From: Epiperipatus broadwayi
Lineage: Eukaryota; Onychophora; Udeonychophora; Euonychophora; Peripatidae
Assembly (NCBI GenBank): GCA_028023455.1
Contig: JAQFVV010012508.1
Location: 2,167,877 to 2,231,876 of the forward strand
Direction: 5' to 3'
Length of the DNA stretch: 64,000 nucleotides
Shown: piece after piece, positions 36,270 to 48,150 of the stretch
Numbering within the stretch: the first letter of the stretch is position 1
Layout of the letters: each line of letters opens with the position of its first letter
Position numbers and translations under genes: made by a program
The notes under the pieces: generated by a model
What the model was told of the DNA's origin: nothing
The model's input: the letters and a program-made list of their open reading frames with translations, nothing else
Database searches by the model: none

Positions 36270-36570
36270 GACTATGTAGGTAATATAGAGAAAGAAATAA
36301 GCCTTCGGTCATGCGCTTTTCACAAATTTACACACCCTCACCTGTAAGCATTTCTCCCTGCTGCAGAATGAATAAGTTTGTAAAATTCATTTGTCAAAGT
36401 TATATATCAGGCACACAATCGTTAAAGCCCTGATTTCAGCACCATAAGCAACGCTCTAAGCATAAGTGGTTCACTTATGCTTTTTAAACTGATACTTACA
36501 GGTGAGTGCATGTAAATTCGTGAAAAGTACATGACCAAAGTTTTAGTTCCTTTTCTATATTATTGATCAT
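36270..36570. repeat. Foldback/MITE-like inverted repeat
   Basis: Arms AATATAGAGAAAGAAATAAG, GGTCATGCGCTTTTCACAAA and CTCACCTGTAAG pair with ACAGGTGAGTGC, CGTGAAAAGTACATGACC and TTCCTTTTCTATATT. The inner part is not palindromic. No flanking duplication was identified. Confidence 0.75.
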
Positions 36571-36586
36571 TAATAATAAACAAGTC

Positions 36587-36690
36587 AAAACTCTCCACAC
36601 AGTAGTGCCACCCTGTGCCAACCAGAGTAATCAACGGATACCAGAAGGCTTGTGCATAAAATCCCTATCTAATGCCTACTCATCCAATAT
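36587..36690 (-). repeat. Hammerhead repeat family 2, truncated before the ribozyme
   Basis: Reverse-complement copy from CAAAACTCTCCACACAGTAG to GCCTACTCATCCAATATT. It stops at the position corresponding to the start of stem I (the cleavage-site side), so the ribozyme is missing. Confidence 0.7.
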
Positions 36691-37239
36691 TAATTTTAGA
36701 ACACTGAATCGTAATTTAATATTTATTAATTTTAATTAATTAAGTAATGAAAAGGCTCGTGCTGTATTGATTACTTATAAGCTGACACTAGTATTCTGAG
36801 ATTTGATTCTATGGTTTTCACACAATTTCGGTATTTATTTTTAAGATAAATGAAAGTAGAATGTGTTTTTTTAATACGAATAGTTATTAAGAAAGACATC
36901 AATAATCACTTCAATAGTTTCAAAAATCTCTTTGAGACTTTTTTGAACTGCAATTTATAAGTACCATTCATTTGTTTAATTATTATTTTTCTTCCAAAAG
37001 AAGAAAAATTAAAGAACAAAAACAAAACATTGCATAAGGATCATTTAATTATTTTTTCTGCATGCACACACACACACATGATGAAATGTCAAAAGCTAAA
37101 TTAGAAATAATATCAATTAAACAATCCATCCACTTATCTTTAAACTTCTAGACAAATTTCATATTAATATACACTAACAACTAATTAGCTTTATTGTATT
37201 GTAAAACTTCTCAAGTCAAGCAAAATAGAAAATAAAATG

Positions 37240-37450
37240 AAATTCCATTTGCTATTTAAACAATCACAACACATTACCCACAATTCAAAGTAACATTTCA
37301 ATCACCTGTAAAGTTTATTTGATGAAAACACGATTTAACTTTATAGATGGTTGAAATGTTGCTTTGAATTGTATATAATGGTTTGTGATTTCCTTGAAAT
37401 ATGGTTAATGTGTTGTGATAGTATAAATGGTAAATGGGTTTTCTATTTTA
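37240..37450. repeat. Inverted repeat (foldback)
   Basis: CATTTGCTATTTAAACAATC, CACAACACATTACC and ACAATTCAAAGTAACATTTC pair with the segment ending GTGTTGTGATAGTATAAATG. Loop around 37300. Confidence 0.75.
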
Positions 37451-38999
37451 TTTACCTTGAAAGGTTGTATAAAACAATTAAACCAATTGGTAGTATATAG
37501 TAACAAGAAATTTGGCTAAAAGTTTAAAATTAAGTAGTTTGAGGAGTTTAATATATATATTCTTCATGTAATCTAAATACATTTTATAATAAAATCAATA
37601 TATATATATATAAATAAATTGATCACCAATCAAGGTTTTTTTTGCGCTCAACTTTTGGCAGCTAACTACTACATTGGCTGGTGACTGTACAGCTTTCTGG
37701 GATTAAGGGCTATAATTTAGTTTATCTATTATGATTACAAATATCTATTTAAAAAAACGTTCATTCGCACAGATTTATCCTGTTTCAAGAAAACTCAACT
37801 GACATTTCAACTAAGAACTGCCAGACAACCGAGAAGATAGACCATGGTGTTTCTTAATCTTAAATGCAGATGTAAAAGCCAAGAAACTCAACATGCTGAC
37901 TGATGCATGCTGGTCACCAGCTCACCCATAGTTCATTTTGGAAATGAACATTCATACTACAACAATAAAAATATTTAGAATAGTCATTATAAAATTTACC
38001 CAGTTTGTTTCCTTAAGACACAAAGAGGAATCAAAGGATCTTTTTTTTAGGTAACAACTAACTAACTTTTTTCTTTAGCCTGTATGGCATATGTACATTT
38101 TGTAATGATATGGACAGATAAGATATACATCGATGATGGAAATTATCACTCTCCAAAGCATAAAAATGAGCAAAGAATCAGCTTCTGAAGCAATATAAGT
38201 AATTATCAGTTGTAATATAGTATTACCAGTAATAGTCATTAAAAATTTGTTAGTCATTTTTTGTGACTGGAAATTAAAAGAGATACTCTATAAAGTTGAA
38301 GCTAATCATCTTCTAGCCAATGCCGAAGCTAGGGCATACTATCAAAGCAAAACAGTTGCATGCACCTATATAAATGCTAAAATAATTACAATAATAAACG
38401 TTTCAAAAAAATACTGGAATAATTCTTTCAATGCTGATCATCGATTCTTTGGGTCATCAGATCACCGCGACTACTGCTCAGCTATAAACTAATTATCAAA
38501 TCTTTAAAATAAAGTGATATGTGTGAACTCTAAAGGTGACTTCTTCTCATCTTACCATCATCCAAATAATTGTAAAAAAAGAATATCTAGTTGTATAACG
38601 GATACACAAATTGCAGTTAGCGTTGTGCTCAAACTGGGTTTTGGATCGTAAGGATCCTAGTAACTGTGATGTGTGAACAAGTGATAATAACATACATAAA
38701 CTTAATTTATTGTACCAGTAAATAGCTTCACTGGAATGACTAAAATAATGATTAATACATTTTTAATTAGAAATAATAATAAAAAATGAAAGTACTCTAT
38801 AATACCAATGCATCATTCTGATTTTGACTTACAAGTAGGTATTATTTCCATAAATTAACAGTTTCAAACAGTCAAATTTGCAAAGATCTATAAATAGGTG
38901 CACAGGCGGGCTTTACATAGTAAAGCAAAACATTCCAATCATCCATAAGTCAATAACTATTACTCTATTTAATAACTGAAACACAGGCTTATCATATAT
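37451..38999. other. Intronic stretch, no recognised feature
   Basis: AT-rich sequence; an 81-codon + frame at 38247-38492 has no recognisable domain. Nothing else was seen. Confidence 0.45.
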
Positions 39000-39741
39000 A
39001 TACACCTGTGTCTATATATGTAATATATAGGGTATATGAGCACAGACTTCCACTCAACCCACCACTCTCCAGTCTATCTAATAACACTGATACACTCAAG
39101 CACTTATATGCTGAAAAGATAAATAATCACCAATATACGTATTTCATGCTCAACCAGCAAAATGAATAATTCTAGATTGTTAAATACACAAATTATGCTC
39201 ACACGTTATGCATGCTATAATACAAAAATATCTTAGCCATTTATAAGCTAATATTCATCTTTGTTGATATATAAATGGTTAAATGTAAATAAAGGGGATT
39301 TCTACAAAAACTTTCAAACTCCCTTCAGTCATCCTCTATATTTTGTATATCTGATTCAGGACGACCGCATACATGTGAGAAATATAAATGATCTCCAGTA
39401 TATGTATTTCTTGCTAAACCAGCACTCATCATTTGGTCCGGATTGTCATCTCCCACACTTATGTATAATCAATGCTCAGTTTATATTAAGATAACAAATC
39501 TACAAACTTTAATGGACAGACTTCAATCCTCTTCTGTCTCCAACTCTTTAACCATCATTATTAAAACATCTGATACTGGTACACCCAAAGTCTTTGTTGA
39601 TGCTAATGATTAAATGGTAAACATATATATATATATAATTATAAAGGACTTGAACTCGATCTTTTAGTCTCCCTACATCTATCCAATCTTTGTTATACAA
39701 CTGAAACACATGACCTCATATATGTGAAAAAGGTACATGAT

Positions 39742-39800
39742 CTGTATGTGTATTTCATGCTGAATCAGCACTCATCAGTTGGTCCAGATCACTATCTCCT
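39742..39800 (-). ncRNA. Hammerhead-ribozyme motif, family 1, stem I damaged
   Basis: Reverse complement: CCAA, CTGATGA (39772-39778), stem II GTGCTG/CAGCAT, GAAA (39753-39756). The 3' strand of stem I (TTGG) is lost, so cleavage is doubtful. Confidence 0.5.
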
Positions 39801-40365
39801 ACACATATATACAATCAGTGCTCAGTTTATATTAAGATAGCAAATCTTCAAACTTTAATGGACAAGCTTCAATATTATCCATTCTCCAACTCTTCTGCCA
39901 CCCATTTCATTGAAATCCGAGGAAGGAACGCTCAAAGCCCTTGCTAATGCCTATATTATTGTCATTGATCTTAAGTCAGTCTAACTTCTCATACACAAAA
40001 CCCCAATATGCTCATTTAATTATACAAAAGAGGGATGGGCCAAACATAGAATTTGTAATATTTAAATATATGTATATTGTCTATACTAAACTTAATGTAA
40101 TTACAAGGGATTTGAACTTTCAAGATTCTTACATCTATCTTATACAACTGATACAGATGAACACTTACATGTACAAAAGGTAAATTATCTCCAATATACA
40201 TATTTCATGCTGAACCAGGCACTCATCATTTGGTCCAGAACACTGTCTCCCATATATATGTACAACCAGTTTATATTGACATCAACAAGGGCTTTGAGCA
40301 TTTAATCCTTGGATTTTCAATGAAATGGATACACTGAACACTGATTATATATTTGTGTCAGAGAT

Positions 40366-40425
40366 TGTGGCCTGGACCAACTGATGAGTACTGATTTAGC
40401 ATGAAATACATGTATTGGAGATCAT
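40366..40425 (+). ncRNA. Hammerhead-ribozyme motif, family 1, intact core
   Basis: CCAA, CTGATGA (40381-40387), stem II with one mismatch, GAAA (40403-40406), stem III ATA-CA-TGT with one G-U pair, A, TTGG. Sense orientation within the PCNX4 intron. Confidence 0.6.
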
Positions 40426-40748
40426 TTGTTTTTCTCACATGTATGTGGTCATGTGTGTCAGTTGGTCTGTGCTCTGCCCATCTCTCTTTTATACAATTAA
40501 ATAGACATATTGTGGTCCTGTGTATGAGAGGTCAGATTGACTTAAGGTGACCTTAACATGGGTATGACAATAAAATTGGCATCAACAAGGGCTTTGAGCC
40601 TTCCATCCTTGGATTTTCAAGAGTTGGGGAGTGGAAAAGATTGAAACCTGTCCATTAAAATTTTAAAGATTTGCTATCTTAATATAAACTAAGCACTGAC
40701 TGTATATATGTATGGGAGATAGTGATCTGGACCAACTAGTGAGAGCTG

Positions 40749-42392
40749 AGTCCACTAGAGGGAGCCTGGGACTCCAGTTCACGCTGTTACAGGCTCCCAG
40801 TTTTATTCACCAAAGTTATAGTCTAGTTTTGAATTCATAGAAGAAAAGTTTACTAAGATGTAAGTGAATACTTGTTTTATTGCCTTTTCATCTTTACAAG
40901 AAATTTTAAAGAAGTTTTCATTCAAGAATAATTAAAATTACACATCGTTTCCGTTTTATGCAAACAGCTGTCATTGGAAATAGGCAAACGCTAGGTTAAG
41001 TAATTCTTAGAATCATTAGAATAACATAAATCTTTGAAAAATAGTTTTAAATGAAACTAAATGGTTCTAAAAAGAATAGAGACACTAGAAATCCTAATTT
41101 TATTGATAGAATAAAAAGAGAAAACATTTGGATATGAAATCTCATTGAAAATGCTGAAAATAAAAATGTTAACAAAAATAGTTTTAAGAACTTTATCTTT
41201 GCATGAGATATTAATAATGTCAAACAAGTTTCTATAGCTGAAAACCAGTCAGGGAAGACAGAAAACAACCTAAGGAACATTATAGATACAAATTTAATCA
41301 GAAAATTAAGAAAGAAAGAAATCCTAGTGTTAAATTGTTCATAGGAATAAAGTTATGATATCGTTGTGTTGAACAGGTCGAATAAATTATTTTAAATTTT
41401 AATTCGATCTCAATTTTAGAATTGAACATTATAGATTATGACTTAAGCTATCTTCCTGCACAAAAATCAAGTTTCAACAATGATCACAACAGAAGTTATT
41501 AGCCCATTTTCGGTGTGATTGGGGCATCACAAAAAATAAAAATAAAAATTTTCAAATCAACACAGAATTACAACGAAATGACTCCTCAGAAAAAAACAAA
41601 CAAACAATGATTTAAAGGCAAAATTAGTACAAATGATGTTTTAGACATAAGCAGAGACATTGAAGCTACAAATGAGTCATCCTCTTTTAGTTATTTTAAA
41701 CTTTAACAATAAACTTTCAGATTATACAACCGAATCTTTGATTCTTAATCAAGACCTAGAATTCAATCCAAAGAAGCAGAATCCAAATAGTATCAACAAA
41801 TAATAACCATAGTGAACTCTGAGGGACTTTATAGTTGGGTAAATTGAACAGCTATTGTGAACATTTGCATACACAGGAGGTTGATAATGATTACAAACAG
41901 ACTTTCAGCTCCATTGACCTCAGTGTGCTAGGTGATATCGACAAATAATGTGTATTCATGGTGTGCAAGTAAATCTGGCTTGATTCCAGACTACATTAAA
42001 TCCAACTGTGGCATTGGTGGGCACAGGTCTGCACTCCTCACTTCTTTCACAGGGGTTGATGGTGGTGGTCGTTGGGGGTCTGGTTTGTAGGTGCAGGCTG
42101 TTGACGATTATTGCCGCTTCCGGAAAACCTGCTGGGAGGGTACAGGGTCAAAGTTTTCAGCACCTCTACTGCTCTGATGGGATGCTGCGCTCCCTTGATG
42201 GATTGTTTTTGGGCAGTGCAGATCTGTGCTTGTCCATATATAGATACATATTGAGTAAGGTTATACAACCCTTTTGTGGATATGTTATTTTATTGAGCGT
42301 ATGTACTTTGTTTTTACCTTGTAACATTGAACACTGTAATATCATGTAGCTGGTGATCAGCCACCTGTGTTTTTTTACCTTAATAAAAAAAA
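40749..42392 (+). mobile_element. A-tailed retroposed insertion inside a hammerhead repeat
   Basis: A 1.64-kb segment interrupts a family-1 repeat exactly in its stem II. It is flanked by ACTAGTGAGAGCTG (40735-40748) and ACTAGTTAGAGCTG (42393-42406), a 14-bp target duplication with one difference. It ends in TTAATAAAAAAAA, a poly(A) signal merging into a tail, so it arrived by reverse transcription. The 5' end holds the self-complementary pair GGGAGCCTG/CAGGCTCCC. The 3' 350 bases are distinctly GC-rich, with a 113-codon + frame (42008-42349). I see no RT or endonuclease motif; it may be a truncated LINE 3' end or a retrocopied transcript. Confidence 0.8.
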
Positions 42393-42406
42393 ACTAGTTA
42401 GAGCTG

Positions 42407-42545
42407 GTTCAGCACGAAATTCATAATGTTGGAGATCATTTATCTTTCTCACTTTATGCGGTCATGTGTATCAGATGTATAAAATAGATTGTGTAGATGT
42501 TAGTAGCTTGAAAGTTCGATTTAAAGTCCCTTATATTACATTAAA
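42407..42545 (+). repeat. Remainder of the interrupted family-1 repeat
   Basis: Continues from stem II (GGTTCAGCAC, GAAA) to the tRNA-like end after the insertion. Confidence 0.75.
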
Positions 42546-42649
42546 TTTAGTATAGACAATATACATATATTTAAATATTATATATATAATAAGTGCGTAT
42601 ACACATGCTTGTTCCAAAATATCAAAAATTTTGTTACTAATTCTAATTA

Positions 42650-43307
42650 TTATAATAAGTTACTACTTTAAAAAAAAAAAAAAAAAAAATATTACTTCAT
42701 TGAAAGTCCTCTTGAAATCTCTTATTTTTTAACTTTTGTAGTTAGTCTGACTTTTAAGAAAGATTTTGTTTGCCAGCTGCTTTAAATCACCCTCAGTCAC
42801 TGTAAGAAAAGTTTTTTTTTTTTTAAAAAAAAAAGCAAATTGAGATGATATAACTCTGTAAAAGATTTTCTTTCACTGAACACAACATTTAAGGAATATC
42901 ATAGTATATATATGAGAGACTATGGATTTTTTTATTATCCATGATTTATGCACATGCATGACATAATGTATGTATAAAGAATAGTAAACTGGCTTCATAG
43001 TGTCATGATTGATGTTGTGTATATATAAGGTAAACTTTGACAGTTCTCAACTCTGTTTAGCTTCTCTAATTTGTTGGGCTACACTTGGGAAAGCAGTTTA
43101 TTTCTTATATGAATTTGCAGAGAAGCCACATTTCTTATCCCTCTGGAAGATCAAACTTGACCAACATGGAGACTGGCCCTTGTTCTTTCGAGCGGTTTTC
43201 GATATTCTTCCACTACATTCTCGCGCTCTAATATAACAATTTAAAGTCACTATTTAATTAAAGTCTACGCCAAGGGTTCTCAAAACAGGATAATTTAGTA
43301 CTATGTT
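42650..43307. repeat. Direct repeat unit U, left copy
   Basis: Shares GATTTTGTTTGCCAGCTGC, CTGGCTTCATA, ACAATTCTCAACTCTGTTTA-like and TTTCTTATCCCTCTGGAAGA blocks, in the same order and orientation, with 47818-49080. It directly abuts the gypsy element. It also preserves the empty site (GAATATCATAGTATATATATG, 42893) for the hammerhead insertion found in the right copy. Confidence 0.85.
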
Positions 43308-44375
43308 TGAGGGTTTAATAAATAACCAGTCAGACTGAATATAATTAACACAAATGCAACTTTGTTTAATAAAAACCAAGCAATAATGAACAATGAAGGA
43401 AATATACTAATGTTTTAATTAGTGCTTAGTCCGAAAAACAGACGATGAACAGCATGTTAAACACTGTTATAGTCCTCCCTTCTCTCAGAAGTAGACTATT
43501 CCAGATGCCTCCTTATCTGATCGGATTAAGCATTGTTTGCCACAGGCCAATAGGCTAATGTATAGATAAAAACATAGCCAATGATTATTACAGGCCAATA
43601 AGCAACGATGCTTGCTGAATCTGAAGGTTTTCAATAAGGTCAGGGATCTGGGTATAAATAGTCAGCCTTTTGTAAGAATCAGGAAGAATGTGTCTAACCT
43701 GAAAAGACTCTTTGCATTCTCCCAGGGAAGCTCTGCTAACCTAAACAGCAGCAAGTATTCTCTTTGATAGCACTACGCTATTTGGTCTACACAGCTAGGC
43801 AAGTCCCACAGAGACCGGATGCTGCTAAGACCACTCTCAGCTCAAGGCAAGCTGTCTTGTACAGCTGGAAGAGTCATAGACCCTACACGTGAGGCAAGCC
43901 ATCAGGTGTGGCTGGAAGTGGCAGGCAGAACCCAGAGTTTACGTTAAACTCCAATATTCAACTTGTAAATATTCACTTGTATATATTGTATTGTATATAT
44001 TTGTACATAATAAAATATATTAATTGTAATACTTGTTTCAGTATTATTTTACATTATTTACTGTTAGTTGGGTCTGTAATCCAGAACAAACACAACAAAT
44101 ACAAACATTACTCAACAGGTGTTCTTTCTAAAAAAGGAAAGTAATAACCCATTATGCCTTGCTGCCATCAGCAGCAACAGTCCCCATTTTCATTATTTTT
44201 TTGATTTCTACTACTATAGCTCTTTTTTCCTACGCGGTTTCTCATTTTACGTATTTCAAAACTGAAAGTCTATTGCGGCATTCTTTTTCATTCTAATTTT
44301 AGAGTAACTCAGCACACAATCCATGCAGTAAAATGTGGACATACTATAGTGATAGAAATATAATAAGACATTACA
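43308..44375 (-). repeat. Gypsy LTR (3' LTR), disrupted
   Basis: Matches 47401-47817 on both sides of a 633-bp insertion: GAGGGTTTAATA and AACCAGTCAGA at the left, ATTACTCAACAG and GCCTTGCTG..CATCAGCA at the right. Ends TGAGGG...TTACA on the + strand. Confidence 0.85.
43465..44097 (+). mobile_element. Solo LTR nested in the gypsy LTR
   Basis: Starts TGTTATAG and ends CACAACA, flanked by AACAC and AATAC (5-bp duplication with one mismatch). The sequence to either side is contiguous in the other gypsy LTR, which proves the insertion. It holds a TATA-like GGGTATAAATAG near 43650 and ATAATAAAATAT near 44008, so transcription would be on the + strand. No internal region is present, consistent with LTR-LTR recombination. 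Confidence 0.85.
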
Positions 44376-45106
44376 GTAGCCCCCCTCCCGTTGCAAAATG
44401 AATCGGTGTAATGACAAAATATTCGAACTTAGCTGGTGGTCAGCGTATTTTTGGAGTTCTAGGAATTATCACCAGAGTTCAATCACTGCAGTAACTAACT
44501 TTTGTTGAGGATCAAACATAGCTTTTGTTTTATTTACTTTTAAATCTAGGCTACAGTCTGGATTAGTTACTATCACCTCTTTTTTTTAACATCAGGTTAT
44601 TACACCATTTCCATTAGATCAGGTATAAGATCTTTGTAGTGGTGACATAGATAACTTGTATGTTTTCTAAACTCTATACTGTTTGGAAACTTTGCAAATC
44701 TTACTTGTTTTGATAGTACCTTTATGATTATTCCAGGTATCCACTGATGTTTAAGCAAATGTCAGATTCATAATTGATTGCCTGCTAAGAAATTTAAGAA
44801 ATTTTGATTTTTATTAATAACTATAGGTAATAACTGAGTTAAGCAGGTATGGGAAGACCATCAACACCTCAATTGGAGATTTTCCTATTGTTGTACCCGG
44901 CATGAAATGTTGGTTGTACATCGCCTTTACCAAAGCTTAGACATGGTTTTAAATTTCATTTTATTCAATATACATTTTAAGCTTTATACACCTTTATTGC
45001 AATTTCATTACTCTCAGGATGATAAGGATGAGAAAGAATATGCTTGATCCCTCTATCACACAGAAATCTGTAAATCTCTGAGATGTAACGCCTGTACCAT
45101 TATCAG

Positions 45107-45292
45107 TCACAATGAGTTCTGGGAAACGGGGGTGGAAAAGATTTCATTTAAGGCAGTTATAGTACATTCGGCACTTATATTCTTGACCAACATATATTTA
45201 GTCCATTTTGAAAAAGCATCAACCAATATAAGTGTTAGGTGTCTGTCTAATGGGCCCATATGATCCAAATGGATGAAAGTCCAAGGGATCAT
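45107..45292 (-). pseudogene. Gypsy integrase core fragment
   Basis: Frame encodes HLDHMGPLDR, LILVDAFSKWT and VKNISAECTITALNEIFST, the integrase core with the first catalytic Asp in the HxDHxGP block and the second region VDAFSKW. The frame ends before the DNG(T/P) block, which is interrupted. Confidence 0.8.
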
Positions 45293-45867
45293 GTGTCCTA
45301 TCCATGGTTCTAATTGCCTTTATGGTAACTTAGCCATCTGTTGACAATTTGAACATTTTAAAACTAAACTTTCAATGTCTCCAATTATATTAGGCCATCA
45401 GACATAAGCGCAAATGAAAGCCAGATTTTGACATCTTTCGGGTGACCCTTATGTAGCAAAGTTAATATTTGAATTCTACCAGCAGGAGGAACAAGTATAT
45501 AATCAATGTTCAGTATGCACCCCTTATAAACTGAAAGTCTATATTAGTGCAAGTTATTTTATCTAATTTGGGGGGTATTCAGCCAAGCATGTTTTATCCG
45601 TTGCACTAGCTGCACATAACCTCTATCTCATCCAGACTAGTTTGCTACTACAGGGCTATTTATTATAGTGATTTCATTGAATCTATGCAATTTTAAGATC
45701 AGGTAATCATGATAAGGCATCTGCATGTCCATGTTTTTCCAGAAAATTATTAGGTGTGATACAAATACCATAAGGCAACTTACTGCATTTAAATAATCCC
45801 TTATGTGTAGTCAATGTTAACAGTCCTGATATATTTTTCATTACAGGTATCTGGTGAAAAACTACTT

Positions 45868-46083
45868 TCAGGTCATTTTTGCAAAATAATTAACCTTTTG
45901 CATCATCGCTAGTACTTCATGGATAGTAGGTTCCGGATATGTTCCTATCTTTATATATTTATTGATGGTAATTCCTATAATCACCACATAAGCACAAGTT
46001 CCATCTGGTTTAATTACTGTAACTATTGTTATAGACCACAATGAATCTTCAGTCAGTGTTAAGACCTTTAGCCACCAGCTCAT
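45868..46083 (-). pseudogene. Gypsy reverse-transcriptase fragment
   Basis: Encodes IVTVIKPDGTCAYVV, then TINKYIKIGTYPEPTIHEVL and MMQKVNYFAKMT. These are the first RT blocks of Ty3/gypsy (PIVxVxKPDG, DYR.TIN, YP.P.I.D.L, F.K.D); the final catalytic Asp is replaced (KMT). The YxDD box was not found in frame. Confidence 0.8.
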
Positions 46084-47400
46084 TTAATTTTTATTCATTT
46101 GATCTTTTAAAGCAAACAGCCCTTTATAAGGTTTGCAAATAATCTGTTACACATTTTTTATTAATACCACATTCATAATATCATTCTTAATTCTGTGAAT
46201 CCAGGCCTGAACAATTCTGGGTATCTTCTTTTCATAAAAAGTTTCCATGAAGAACTGTCTTTAATATATTCATGCTTATACTCTAAAGGTTCAAACCAAT
46301 TTTTCCTCAGTAATGGGCATCTTTATTTACTATGTGCAATGTAAGGGATATTTTGCCTAGAGTTCAACATTACTAGAACTATATTACCTTGCCATGAATA
46401 TCAACCTTATTTTTGTTTATAACTGTCCCAATCTCATCCATTTTTTTTTGCTTTTCATGGTTTTCTGTGATGTGAATCCAATCATTGTATGACCTTAGAG
46501 AGAGACTCGTTCTGCTATTCACTTTTATTGTTACCTATTTATCACAAACTCACAATTCTAGTGCTCTGTGGTTTTGTTATTTACAATCTATTACTAATTT
46601 CTGTTCTGCCTCTCCCTCAAATTTGTAATTCACTTTTTTCTTAAGTAATTCTCCATTTTTTAAATGACAAATGATAGCTAAGTGACCTCTAGTATCACGG
46701 ATTATACATATTTTTTTCCTTATGTTTACAATTCATTTTTAAATGTCCAGCTTTCTCACAAAAATGGCACATTTGTTTTTTTAAATATCTATGTAGATTG
46801 GAAATGCAAACATCACCTTTAGGTTTTTCTCTAATAAGCGTAATTCTTTTCAAAGGCTGAGATGAAACCATAAATTTTTAAGTATATTTCACATCAGTAC
46901 ACTGAGCTACTCTCTTCTCTATGGCCAATTTGTTGGTTAAATCCACATCACTTAATAGGACTTTTCCAAAGTTATCATTGAACATACCATATAAAAAACT
47001 TTTCCAGCAGGGAATCATTTATCTCAGGGCTAAAGTCATAATCTCTGGCCAATCTATGTAAGGCTATTTTTTTACTTCATAGTCTAAGCCACACTACCTA
47101 TTTTGAAAGTTTTGGTACAAAAGATACACCCAAAGTTTGTATAAATTCTCCACATGGAATGTCCTCAGGATGCTTTGCATTCTTGAGTCTATTTTCCAAC
47201 TGTGTTACGTTTTGTCCCAGAAAATAGAAAAGTGGGAAACCTTAAGATGATTTTTCTATATCCTTATAGATGAATGTATAATACTCACCATGTGACACAT
47301 AGCACATCAAACTCTGAAATTTGTAACATTCAATGCCATCAATTTTAAAGTTTCCTTTTACACTGTATCCGAACTGTTGACTGAGTCATTCTGTTATATC

Positions 47401-47817
47401 TGAGGGTTTAATATATAACCAGTCAGAATTGTGAAAATAATTAATATGCAAATGAATGACAAATGAAGTATAGTAATATTTTAATTAATGTTTACTCCAA
47501 AAAACAGAAACATAATGAACAACATGTTAAATACTAACATTACTCAACAGCTCTTCTTTCTCAGGAAGGAAAGTAACAGTAACTCTTTATGCCTTGCTGT
47601 CATCAGCACAATTTGGCATCAAACAGTCTAAATTTCTATTATTCATTGACTGTTACCACTATAACTGCTTTTTTTCTGCAAGGTTTTTCATTTACATTAT
47701 TAAAATGAGCCTATTGCAGTGCTCTCTTTTGTTCTAATTTTAGAATATCTCAACACCCAATCCATACAGTAAAAATGTGGTATACTATAAGTGCTAGAAA
47801 TCTAATCAGATATTGCA
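47401..47817 (-). repeat. Gypsy LTR (5' LTR)
   Basis: A 417-bp repeat ending TTGCA on the + strand, homologous to the flanks of the disrupted LTR at 43308-44375. The divergence between the two LTRs is considerable, so the insertion is old. Confidence 0.85.
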
Positions 47818-47853
47818 GTTTATAAGTTACTATTTTTAAAACATGTTAAACAA

Positions 47854-47952
47854 GTCAAGCATTGGTGATCGAGAGGTCTGCCTTAAAAGCAGTTGTCTTG
47901 GGTTAGCGGGTTCGCTTCCCAGCCAATGCTATAACACATGAGAAAAAAAAAA
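47854..47952 (+). mobile_element. tRNA-derived SINE with target duplication
   Basis: TCAAGCATTGGTGATCGAGA start, GGGTTCGCTTCCC B-box region, GCTATAACACATGAG and an A tail, flanked by perfect GTTAAACAA repeats (47845-47853 and 47953-47961). Confidence 0.9.
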
Positions 47953-48150
47953 GTTAAACAAAAGCTTTTAAAGACATTTCTATAAAATCCTCTTGAAAGC
48001 TCTACTTTTTGCTAATAATAAAGATTTTGTTTGCCAGCTGCGTTAATAACCCTCAGCCATTTTTTTTTTAAAAAAAAATGCAAATTGAGGTGATATAACT
48101 ATAGAAGGTTTTTCTTTCATTCAGCATAATATTTAAGGAATATCATATAT

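Larger units (their letters stand above)
39000..40740. repeat. Cluster of family-1 hammerhead repeats
   Basis: At least five partial or full copies: - strand at 39020-39180 (1b subfamily, truncated in stem II), 39290-39540, 39640-39960 and 40095-40310; + strand at 40330-40490; and a further + copy from 40490 that is interrupted at 40748. Two - copies (near 39430 and 40230) have C3 of the core changed to A. Shared internal blocks include TTTATATTAAGATAGCAAAT and ACTTTAATGGACA. Confidence 0.75.
43308..47817 (-). mobile_element. Degenerate Ty3/gypsy LTR retrotransposon
   Basis: A - strand element bounded by direct LTRs (43308-44375, enlarged by a nested insertion, and 47401-47817). Read on the reverse complement its order is LTR, gag remnant with a zinc knuckle (CHFCEKAGHLKMNC, near 46730-46775), RT (from 46083), integrase (from 45292), polypurine tract CGGGAGGGGGGCTAC (44376-44390), LTR. 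This RT-before-integrase order is the Ty3/gypsy arrangement. Many stops and frameshifts show it is inactive. No matching target duplication is seen (ATGTT left, GTTTA right), and the flanks are the two copies of repeat unit U. Confidence 0.85.

Noticed and set aside
36270-36570. CRISPR-like or phage array
   Set aside because: The repeats are inverted pairs, not regularly spaced direct repeats, and the genome is eukaryotic.
38247-38492. 81-codon + frame as a gene
   Set aside because: No domain, no splice or repeat support, composition equal to background.
42047-42268. Pro/Gln-rich - strand frame in the GC-rich insert
   Set aside because: It lies opposite a longer + frame in the A-tailed insert and shows no domain; it is probably compositional.
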